From Hofstenia miamia (lineage: Eukaryota > Xenacoelomorpha > Acoela), in the NCBI GenBank assembly GCA_004352715.1, contig SCFE01000074.1, positions 1,540,700 to 1,604,699 on the forward strand: a stretch of DNA of 64,000 nt. The letters run 5' to 3'. How positions within the stretch are numbered: position 1 is the first letter of the stretch; each line of letters opens with the position of its first letter. Positions 45,301 through 57,300 of this stretch are shown one piece after another. The notes under the pieces were generated by a model. It was not told the DNA's origin. It ran no database searches and was given only the letters and a program-made list of their open reading frames with translations. A program made the position numbers and the translations under genes.

Positions 45301-48300
45301 TCCAGGGAGTCATTGGCGTCACATTTGATTTTGAACTGTTGCCAAATCGGTTCTGGTAATCCTTTGCATATGTGAGAAAACAAATCATATTTGGAATACG
45401 TGCTCTCTCTTGAACTTAATTTCAATAATCTCTCCACCTGTGACATATAATTTCGCAAATCTTCTCGTTTGTTCATTTTTAGACTATTTAATAACATACG
45501 ATATTGACTTTTGAAACTTTCATCATCATAATATCGCTGATACTCTCCAATTAATTTTATATAATCTGATTTGGTTTCTAAATCCAACACCAAATAATGC
45601 TGGTAAGCTGCTCCTCCTAAATATANNNNNNNNNNNNNNNNNNNNNNNNNNNNNNNNNNNNNNNNNNNNNNNNNNNNNNNNNNNNNNNNNNNNNNNNNNN
45701 NNNNNNAAAAACTCCTAACCGTAACATAAGTGCGGTTTCGTGACTGGCACAAGGACCCTTTGAATCGATCCCGTGATGGAATCCAGCCACTACTCGACAC
45801 AACTTGCCTAGCTGCACATTTTATTAAATAATCAAACCAGATAAGAGTAGAATGAAAATAAAATAAACTCCGAAGAATTTATTGTTCATCAATTTTCTGG
45901 TTAGTTCAAAGCTATTTATAAAAATTTTCCAAAAGTACCTGCTGATTTTGAATTTTAAATAATTCGTCTGCCAATATGGCTGTTCCTTCGTAAGCGTAAT
46001 TTCGCTCAATTTAATTTGTCAAATGTTACTTGATCAGCTAACAAGTTTTTCTTAATTTGAACAATATTGAGGCTTAGTTGCATCTTACAAAATAACTAAG
46101 ATCATTAACTAGATTTTACAATCAATTCTAATTATTATTAATCATTTGATGTTGTTCTTCACTTTGCAGCTTAGTTGCTTTTGGATGATGCTACAATTGA
46201 TTGTTTTTGTTATTATGGATTAATGCAATAAACAAAGTAATGCAACCTTGCTGCTGAAATAGCTTGTTATGAAGCCTTACATGTAATAACCCTACATATA
46301 TAGAAATAACTAATAGCCCTCGATACATGTAAACAATCAATGCCGCCTGCAGAAACTTATGACTAGAAGTCGGCCAGAAGTCCACCGTACGAAACAATGA
46401 GCAACTTATTGTGACTATTAAATAAACTATACATAATATAATATCAAGATACAATCTAAATAACCATCTAAATGTAAACACTATTAAATCCTCAATCGTC
46501 ATGTAGCATAATGAATGTAATAAATAACCTAAGTTCATCATTGAGAGAGTTGACATGTAAAGCCTACTGGCTGCAATAATAACATCAGACAAGCAAAGAT
46601 AATTAGGAAAGCTATAACGGTAAAAAAACTCCTATACCTATCCGTAACCTAAGAGCACACAAGGTAACTACAGCTGTCGCCCTCCCCGCTGTGGAATAGC
46701 TATTAGGAGGCTGCTCAAACATACCTTTAACCGGATGTGGGAACCACAATGCAATTACCCTAGCTCGTAAATGTTTAGCTTTCCATCAGAATATAAAATA
46801 ACCTGACAAGAGAAAATAAATCCAAAGTAGATTTGCTCATCATTAATTACATCATGTTCAGTATATTTATAGCACTTGGTAATAAACAACTAAATACTCG
46901 ACTAGTACCTGTTAATCATTCTTGTTTACAGTTTTTCCCTCGTTTAATATTTCTGCTACAATTACACAATGTCAGCTTTAATTAGAGTACGCTGTTTGAC
47001 CATCTTTCGTTTTGTCAAAATACTGTTGAGCATAATTTTAAATATAATTGCACAAAACATTTACAAAATGAAATAATCAATCCTATCATGTTTTTACATT
47101 TTAATCATTATAATCAATATTAATAATTTTAGTCTTTGTTTCCTTCATCCTTTCCTCTCATTTTGACCACACATGATAGTTTTGATAGATTATGTCACAA
47201 TGTTCTTGCCATTGCGTTAAACTGCATTTTATAAATAATGTGTTGGCTTTTTCTATGCCCTCTGTGTCTGCCATCATTTTGATTGTTTTAGTCTGTTTGT
47301 AGAAGTTGATCACAATGCATGGATCCACCATTATTCTGTATATCTTTGCCCAATAGTCTATTTGTAGATTGAATCTAATTAATTCTGGGATGGTTGTGCC
47401 CATTGGTGTTTTCTCCATTTGCATGCCTGCATCTTGTAAATGTTCTGGAATAGTATTGATTGTCAACCTCATGATTATTACTACTCTCACTTCTTGTACT
47501 TTTGCCATTCATAGTGTTTGATCAATATTTTTCTCCAAGTTTTTTGTATATTATTTTCGTTCAACACATGTATGATCATGAAGTTTTCTTTGTCCATGTT
47601 TATTTCTGGAATTTCTGCTATTTTATCCTTGTATGCCATTATCACTTGTGTTGTTTCCAATGTGAAGTCTTTGTCAAATACAATGTGTACTGTGCTTCAA
47701 ATATATGGCCTTTCTAATGTTTCGTTCATTTCGTGTGGGTAGCTGATAATCACATTTACTTTTGGTCTGTTGTCAGCATCAAGCACTATTGGCAGATTTC
47801 TCCCTTTGAGTTTTGCGACTTTTCTTATGTGAGCCTTTGTTTCCAGGGATAGTTTCACAAATGAATTATAATGCATTTTCAATGTTCCTAAGAAGAATGG
47901 GTGTAACGTTTCTCCATCAATTTTAGACATGCATCTTTCTCTCTCTTTAGATCATACAGTTCTCTCTGAGGTAGTTTCTGAGGAGGTGTGTAGCTGGGTC
48001 ATCCGTAATGGTAATTTGCTGGTGCTCAGTTCACAGGCTGTGAATCTGTGCTGATAGTTTCTACTGATTCACACTTGAATTGGTTCACAGTTACTCCTAT
48101 TGGCAGTTGACCAGTTGTGGTTCCTGTTGGAATAGCATCAGCCTTGAATCACTTTCACATCTCCACAGTTCTTTCACCACTTACACCTTCCCCTGGAACT
48201 CCAAGTGTCTCACCACCCTTGAATTGGCGTCATGGACTCTCAGAAGGAAAGTTGTGCTGCTGTGCACTAGTTTTCTGCGTGCCCTTGAATCAGCTGTGCA

Positions 48301-51300
48301 GATCTCTGATGGGAGAGGCTTTTTGTCTGTTGGTCTCCCAGCCCTTGAATCAGCCTTGGGGACTAATAGGATGCCTTCTCACTCTACATCATCTGTTCAT
48401 TGGCTATTTCCTATCATCCCTTCTGCCCTGGAATCAACATCTGGTTTGAGAACTTCTTTGAATTCTCCTTCTCCTGTTCATGGTCAAGAGCTCCTCTGGC
48501 TGTTGATTCCTGTGCACTCTCTTCTTCAGCAGTGTGTGCACCATTCTCTTCTAGATTCCTAAATTCAGTTAGTAAGTTTAAATCCCATATTTCAGGGTCA
48601 TATATAGGTTTATTTCTTGCTGTCCTTTGAGGCAGCACTCTCTCTCTTGTGTTTTCATCTCTGATATCTGCTGAAATTCTTCATCAAATCCCTCTTCCTC
48701 ACAGCTCTTGTTATGAACCTTGTGTTGAAGGCTTTTTCCATCTGTGTGATTCATAGGTGGCCCTTCTTGTATATTTTTCTTATCAGTTCCCTTTTAAAGT
48801 AGTCTGGTATCATGATTCTGTTGTTCCTGGCTTCTACATATAATAATCCATTTTTGTTTATCTTCCACTTGTAGTGCTTGTAATATCCTGCCATTAATTT
48901 CAATAGTGTTGTTTGGGGTTCTCTTATCTTTTTGATAATCTCACTGAGGATTATGTCATCTCTCTGCTTGACCACTATTTCTTGTTCAGATATTTCCTCC
49001 CTCATCAGTATTGGTAAAACCACTTGGCCTTTTTTGTCCACATTTATTTCTGGCAGTCCCTCATATTCAGTATGTGGCAAAAATTGAAATTGTTTTTTCT
49101 CTCCATCCAGATTCACTGCGTCTCACTGATACTCTGGTAGTGACGTCCAAAAATCTGCATTGTTGTGTAGGGTGCCTTTCCTGTGCTCAATTGAGAATGT
49201 AAATTCATTCAAATATTCAATCCATCATGACACTATTCCGAACTTGTCTCCAGAAAACTTTTTTAACCATGCCAGTCCACTGTTGTCTGAGTGCACTCTG
49301 AATTCTCTGCCAATCAGGAAATGTCGGAATTTCTTGATGCTCTTGATCAATGCCAGCATCTCCACTTTGGTTGCTCCGTAATTTTCCTTGCTTGCTCTTA
49401 GCTTGTGACTGAAGAATTGAATGGGGACCTCTTTTCCATTTTTTATTTGTCCTAGTGTGGTCCTGATTGCTACTTTACTTGTGTCACAATCCAGTATGAA
49501 CTGTTTGTTATAGTCCAGTGTGTTGAGGGATGGTAATTTCACCAGTTCTTCCTTGATGTTATCTAATTCCTCCTGCTCCTGCCAGTTCCATATGAATGGT
49601 ACTGATTTTCTCATTAGTCTAGTCATCTTTGCTGTTTTACCAGCTATGTTTGGAATGAAAGTGCTGTAATAATTGAAGAATTCCATTATCCTTTGTATAT
49701 CCTTCTTGTTGTTAGGTTTTTCTATTTTACAGATCATCTCTCTGGCATTGTCTTTCATACATATCCTGCCTTTCTCAATTGTTCTCCCCAAAAATACTAT
49801 CTTTTCTTTTAAAAAGTTACATTTGTTCCCATTGATGCAAAGTCCTGCATTCTCCAGTATTGTTAGCATTTTCTATAGTTTTTCTAGGTGTTCTTGGATT
49901 GTGTTACTAGTTACTATGATGTTGTCTATATATGTGTCAACTCCTTCCTCCATTCTATGTGCCTTGTTTTTTTAACACTTTTGTGATGTATCTCTGGAAG
50001 TTACTGGTGCATTGCATAGTCTGAACACGATATATATCCACTCATACAGCCTGTATGGTGTTATGAATGCTGTCTTCTTGATATTATCTTCTTCCATCTT
50101 TACCTGCCAGTAGGCTTTGCATAAATCTAGTGTAGTAAAATATTTATGCTTGCTTGCTTTGTAGAGCATATCCTCTATGTGTGGTAGGGGGTATGAATCT
50201 TTCTTCATCACTTCATTTAATTTATGAAAGTCTATACATAGGTGATATTTATCCCGTTGCTTCACAAACACAGTTGGCGCCATGTATGGGCTTTCACTTG
50301 GGCAGATGATCTTGTTGTCAATTAGTTCTTCTAATATATGGTTGTATTCATCTTTCATCTGTTCTGGCACTCTTCTGACTGGCAGCTTGATAGGTTTATC
50401 CGTTGTTGTGACTATTCTGTGTTTTTTGCCTAACGATTGCCCCATGCTTATTTCTCATAATTGAATATACATTTGTGTTTTCCAACAATTTTCTTAGTTC
50501 CATGATTTCCTGTTCCTCCAGGGGTGGGTAGTCTTTGTTCTTTATCTCAGGTGTTCTGTATACATCTTCTTCTGCTTTCATCCCTATGCCCTTGAGTTGG
50601 CCTTTGGGAGTAACCACAACTTTGATGGTGTTAATCCACTTGCCCTTGAGTTGGCCATGTGGAGTACTATCTGCTTTCATTTGCATGTCCTTGAGTTGAC
50701 CATGCAAATTACTTGCTCCATCATTGTTTCCTATTGCCTTCCAAATGAGTCTGATGTTGGATTTGATGTACTTTCCATATATCCTTACTTGAGATTTCTT
50801 CAGATTAACATTTCAATTTGTTGTGTTGAGGATTGGTATTCTTCCTTTTCCATGCTTGACTGTACAGCATTGATACTCTTTTGGTGTTAATGCCTTTATT
50901 ATCATATAGCATTATGTCAGCTGTTATTGCCTCTTCTGTCTCTATTGTGTTGTTGGTTGTCAATTGTGGTAACATTGAGTTTTCATACTTGGGTTTGTTG
51001 TGATTCTTTATTGTGTCTTCCTTTTGTAGTTGTGTAGTTACTGCCTTCATGATCTCGTTTATGATTTTCTGTTTCTCAGCATCCACATCTTTGTCAAATT
51101 CTTCATATGTTATTCTTTTGTTAGCCAGCATGTGTGGTGCTTGCAGTTTGCTCTCTTTTCTTGAATGAAATTCCATCTCATGGGTCTGTATATTCCCTTG
51201 GTTTTCTTCTTCAGTTAACTGCAGCAATTTTAGTTGTCCTTCAGTTGCTCCAGTTCTCCTGCTTGTAGATCATTGTCCTGTATTAACTGTCTGTTTATTC

Positions 51301-54300
51301 TTTCCAGTTGCTGATTTTTTTCCTGCCACTGTTGATTCTGTTCTAAGAATCTTTTGTTGGACTCAGATAATTGGTGTGTGAGGATTTTGATCTCGTTTTG
51401 AAATAGTTCACTTTGCTCATCTAGTCACATTTCCATATTTAGCTTGATTTCACTCAAGATGGTTTTGTTTTGTCATTCCATCTCCTTGAATTTGTTTGTT
51501 AATTGCTTGATTTCATTCTTCAAAAGTGCTCTCATGTTCTTGGCTTCTTCTTAACATGTTGATTATCTCTTGGGGGTTCATATCTTGGGGTGAGTGTAGG
51601 GACTCTAGTTATGACGTTTCTAATAGATTTAGTGACCACATATTACAGGGGGGATGTCGCTAAATGTGCCCCCCTTAGAAAAGTTTGGAATATTATGCAT
51701 AAAGCTTGATAACATATTTATTTTACAACAGTAGTTGGCAATGGTACAAAAAACGATTAAAAACGATAAAAACATAATGTTGTAGGGGCATGGTGGGTCA
51801 ATTAGTACTTGGTTGGACCACCCTCAGCATCGATCACAGCTTGGACTCTTCGAGGAACATTTTGGATAAATTTTCGCATCAAACCAGACTCGATCATGTC
51901 TTTCCATTCTCTATTCAAACATCTGATCATGGCAGGTTTAGTTTTAGGATCTCTTAAGTAAACTCGTCTTTTTAACTCCGACCACGCGTGTTCAATAGGG
52001 TTTTGATCAGGGCTATGTCCAGGCCAGAAAAACTGACCTGGACGCCCACCCTCTTTTTTCATCAACACATTGAGTCCAAGTTCCTCTTTTTTTTCGCAAC
52101 TTCCAAATGATCGATGGCAGGAGGCCCCATCTTCTTGGAGCCTCGCGTGCCTCTTGTCAATTCCTAAGCGTTCATATTCATCAGCAAAAAAATCCAAAAT
52201 CTGAACGTAAACATCCGTGTCAATAGTTTGATCTCCATGAACAATGAACAAATCAGAACTTTCGTCCATTCCAATGAAAGCGGCAACGTGAAAAATGATG
52301 CCATTTCTTGTTCGAAAAGTTTGGGGTTCATGAAACTCGTCACATCTTGCTCCCAAATTATAAGAATTACCATTTTCCATAAGCCTTTTCGGCATTTCAT
52401 CCGACCAAAAAATCCAGCGCAAATAACCTTCCCAATCATGACCAAAATTCTCCTGCATCCAAAGTGCCCAAGTCAATCTGTCAGCCACATTTTTTTCACT
52501 CAATTTTGGTTTTTGATTTGGCCATTGATATTTTGCCCAACTGGCTTGTTCTGGTAAACGCAACCAATACTGAATCCGGTTCCTAGNATCCGACCAAAAA
52601 ATCCAGCGCAAATAACCTTCCCAATCATGACCAAAATTCTCCTGCATCCAAAGTGCCCAAGTCAATCTGTCAGCCACATTTTTTTCACTCAATTTTGGTT
52701 TTTGATTTGGCCGTTGATATTTTGCCCAACTGGCTTGTTCTGGTAAACGCAACCAATACTGAATCCGGTTCCTAGTTGTGTTGCATTCATCTGCTGTCGT
52801 GCGAAGTCCTGCACCTTGCACATTTTTTAGTTTTTTTGTTAATTTTTTAGCCAATCTCTTGTCGATGGTTTTTGATTTGCCTTTGTCCGAACGTTCCTTT
52901 CTTTCCAAAATTCCATCATCTCCACAGTTCAAACGATCACGGACTTTCCTGATTAAGGCTTTAGAGTTTCCTAGTTCCTTGTGAATTTTATTAACTGACC
53001 AACCGGCTTTTATTAAAGTGTCGATCTTGATACGATTTATATCTTGAGTTGCGAGTTTATTTTTTGATAAAACAGCCATTTATGTAAGTCTCTTGTTGTT
53101 AGATACAGTTTTGAGGTAATAATACCGATATTACCTGCATTTTCTAGGGGGGGCACATTTAGCAACATCCCCCCCTGTATCAGCCTAGTATAATCTCTAT
53201 TTTGGTTTTAAAATAAATGCCTTAAACTGCTGAAAACTTTTTATACATTTACGTATAGATTTCTATATAATCAGAAATATGCAATCCTCTTTATCCAATT
53301 TCATTGCAATGATCTTCAACATTTATCTGATTACGAATATATATGATATGCTGAGAATATTAGAACAGTGTTAGGAAATAAATAAAGGTCTTATAAAATA
53401 TAAGATATTGAATATTTACGTTGGTTTTATATGTGCCAAATTTCCTTTTGTAGTTGCGCTTTTGGCTGCTATTGTTGTTTAAGAGGTTTTATTGAAGCCG
53501 CACAAAAAATTCAACAATTCCTAGATAAAGTATAAAAATGTAAGAACTACGTTAGCACGTGTTTTGAAATTTTGTGTTTTAGACTTAAAAATATCAATTC
53601 AACAGGAAACATTTGTGAAGGTGTAGTAGGTTGTCCTGTTTCTTGTCTTTCTATTATTATTAACAATTAACATTCTCAATGGAATTGAAGTTCAACCCGT
53701 GTTCTATTTCGACCATTTCGTGAAAATCTTTACCCTGCTAAGATTCTCATACTTTAGTTGATTATGAATTTTTCTCTAAATGTTTAGAAGATTAGTCTGC
53801 AGAAAAAAGTTGACACCTTGTCAACCAATATTTCGGCCATCTTTAAGAAATGTGCTCATGAAATCCATCTGCTGCGAAAAGAAAATTCAGAGCTCAAAGA
53901 TACAGTGCAGACGTTGTAAGATTTTTAGTTTTGTTGCAGTGAAATACAACAAATTGTTTAATTTTGTGGAAAAAACTTTTGGCTATAATAAATAGTAAAG
54001 AAGTCCAATTCATGAAATTGAATCACTGCGGCATAGCTACAATTATTTAGGACACAGAAGCCTTAATTTTGTACATAATAATATTCTGGTTTTGATGCTA
54101 AGGTCATTACGAAAATCAAATTGCTTGTGATAACAAAGTATATTTTCAGTTTTATTTTAATATACAATAGTTTTTCAAAATGTTTATTCAAAGTATGGGT
54201 CACCTTTTAAATGTGTAGGAATTATATCAAATTTAGCGTGCCTGGAAATTTGATTAAGTACAAATAACTGTTCTCTCTCTCTCTACTTAATTTGTTGCGT

Positions 54301-57300
54301 AATAGATAATATTGCCCTTTGCATGTTTTCAGATTTTAGGAACGCGTTATTTAAATGTACAAGTTAGGAGTGCTTAAAATTTTTAAAACAAAGAGGCTGA
54401 CACCCATTTGTTCAGAAAAAATTTTTAAACAACGCTTTTTGATAACGTAAACCAAAACATTTTTAATTAAGTGTTCGCAACTGACATTGAGAAGTTATAT
54501 CGGATTTATTTGTATGTTTGGAAATTCATAATACATTGATTGAATGCGATTAATAATTATTCTCCAAAACTTGAAAAAATGTTTAATAATAAAAAGAAGT
54601 TATTGATTTTGTTGGTATAAATTTTCTTAACAATGATTTCGAATTCATTAATTTTTGCATATCTCAAAGAAAATTGTTTTGATTGTTTGAGATTATCCAA
54701 ATTTTTGGAAATTGAAATTAACAACTTTGAGTATTAAATTTTTAAGTTATTTAATATGTTAATGTTAACAGATGCACTCGTATTATTAATGTATAACTCA
54801 TTTGGCAGACCTTTAGATTTTCCTCTAAGTTTATGAACGTATCTGGTAGCAACAATAGAATCAAAAAATTGTTGCTTAGTTTTAGCTGTTTTTGTTCTTA
54901 ATGACTCCAATATTAACTCTTATCTTGAGCTTTTGACCACTTGGTTTGTACCTCGCCCTTCTGATCTTCCTCTTCCTGTGAACTTTTCTCCTCATCATAC
55001 TCATCTTGGAGTTCAACCTGCTGATAACTTGAATTGGTCTGGTCATGTGTCCTTTCGCCTCCGCAAAGCTAATTCNCGTGAACACACGTCTTCCTTTTGA
55101 CCACTTGGTTTGTACCTCGCCCTTCTGATCTTCCTCTTCCTGTGAACTTTTCTCCTCATCATACTCATCTTGGAGTTCAACCTGCTGATAACTTGAATTG
55201 GTCTGGTCATGTGTCCTTTCGCCTCCGCAAAGCTAATTCCTCAGTCTTCGCCCTCTTCCGCAATGTTCCCTTTAATTCCACGGCTGCTGTGAAACTCTCT
55301 TTGTTCAAGTCCATTCCTCGCGATGCTTCTCCCTGTTGGTGGGGTTCCCGTTCCTTGTTCCACTCTATGGAACGTTTCCAGAAGCGTGCCTTCAAATGGA
55401 TCCAACCTCCCGCTGTCACTCTACTTCCATGTCTGTGATCTTCTTCTGTTCAATCGCTTGCTCACTCGCAAATTGGATCTTGATATTTTTGATTTCATTA
55501 CGCTCTGATGGTGTCGCCTTCTTCATTCGTCGTCCCAAGAAACATCGCACCCTTCAATCGTGCTTGTACTGCTGCTAATTACATCTCGACTCTCAAGCCT
55601 CCAACATCCATTGATTTTTTCCCCGCCGCCGAGCTTTAAGATATCCTTGATGTCTTTCCTGTTTACTGAGCCCTTCTCCAACTTCGCCTACTCTTCCATC
55701 TCCTCCTATTTCATCTCCTATGACTGTCCTCGCTGTCGTAAAACATGACTTATTATTATTCCTTTTGTAGTGTTGTATGCCTTCAGCGGCTAAATAAAGT
55801 CATTCATTATTTTTATTATTATTATCTTTTAATTGATTCTATTTCATTTGATTCTTCGTCATCATTTCAAAAAAGAACCTTGTTTTTTTCCTAACCTTTC
55901 TCAATTGGTTCAACATTACTCAATGAATAGTGGATTTCTTTTGCAATTATTGTATCCCAGCCTCCAAATTTGATGAGGCGAAAACTTATTTTGATCCATC
56001 CATTACTTTTCAAGAAGTCCTTATGAGACTAACTCAATACTTTTGTGGAGGTATTACCATTTTTATTGGAGAATCGAAATTTTATGTTCAAATTTAGGTT
56101 TTTATAATTTTTTTGTCATTCGTTAAATTTAATTTTTATTTAGAGAGTCGACATTAAAGAAGGGACATCTTACACAATTACGACCTGAAAGTGCTTTTGA
56201 AAATGTTCATTCCAACTATGTATGGTATTATAAACACTGGAGTTTAAAGCAGAAAGCGTTTTTAAAATCAAACAGTAAAACACATAACAAAGACAAAGTA
56301 TCTGGTAAAAATCCTTTGAATACCTTATGTTCCAATAATTTAGACATAGTTGGTCCAAATTTGAAGACCTCTTTAAGTAATGATGTCAATGAAGAGCATG
56401 CAATTCAAACTCCTACCAATAAAAACTTAGAAGTAGTTGCGAGTCCAACGACTTCACAATTTGATAATGTTTCATCTGATGAAAATCATTCTCCTGTTAT
56501 AGAATCTCTTCCCGCTGTCAACAATTCCAAATTCTCAAACTTAGATGAACAGAATTCTCCAGGTAGGCAATCCTTGAACTCATCAAGCAGTTCCAAATGT
56601 AACAATTTTACGCAATATGATGAAAGCAGAACGAAATTGAGTAACCATGAAGGTCATCATACACCCTTTCGGGAAAATGCCATTTCTGGTCATAAACAAT
56701 CAAGGTATGACAGTAGATTATCACATAGTCACCGACGATTACCTAACAGATATAATGATTCAATTGTTAGCACTAAGCGGTCCCAGCATTGCTTGAATGG
56801 TTCAAGTAATTCATTTGGTGGTCATTCAAATTCAAGGCATGATCGCTTTAACTTATCGGACAGGATATCATACAGAAAAAAATACCTCTCCAGCTCTTTA
56901 AGTAAAGCACATTCTAATGTTGTTAAACCTGTCAATAATTCCAAGCAATTAAAAAACTCTATAGATGTCTCTACAGATTTAAAGAGTTCCTTAAATGCCT
57001 CTGTGAATTCAGGGCATAATGACAAAAATTTCGCAAACAGATCATTTCTTGAAAGAACAGATCTTTCCAAAACTTTATATGGTGCCCTTGCTAATCAATC
57101 AAATGAACCCACAAATGAATTTGAAGAAGGAGAATGTTCGAATTCAGATGAAAGTGTTTCATTATCCAATGATTCTTTAAAACGCCGCTCATCATCATCA
57201 TCACACTCAAGAAGACGTGAACACACGTCTTCTGAGAAGGAAAGGAATAGAAGTCACAGAACGAATCATCTTGATGATTATAACTATGTCGGAATAAAGC

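Larger units (their letters stand above)
47140..51590 (-). mobile_element. Element D: internally deleted gypsy copy in FLASH intron 3
   Basis: Minus-strand order: gag N-terminal part (51580-50805), pol linker with repeats (50707-50396), RT and RNase H (50460-49130), integrase start (49116-48700), then directly the pol tail (48638-48560), a repeat array (48436-48141) and a third-ORF remnant (47930-47158). The capsid part of gag, the protease and the integrase core are missing. It sits antisense to FLASH. A Tc1-like element has landed just upstream of its gag. Confidence 0.75.
51646..53177 (-). mobile_element. Tc1/mariner-type transposon with long spacing of catalytic residues
   Basis: The terminal inverted repeats are about 37 bp (CAGGGGGGATGTCGCTAAAT at 51646 and its counterpart at 53140-53177), flanked by TA on both sides (51644-51645, 53178-53179). 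Inside is one long minus-strand frame. A false 189-bp duplication around the N at 52587 lengthens it; without it the element is about 1343 bp, the usual size. It lies between the gag of D and the FLASH intron sequence. Confidence 0.85.

Noticed and set aside
48080-48630. Plus-strand frames of 76-160 codons over the D spacer
   Set aside because: They overlap the repeat array antisense to element D and show no homology among copies.
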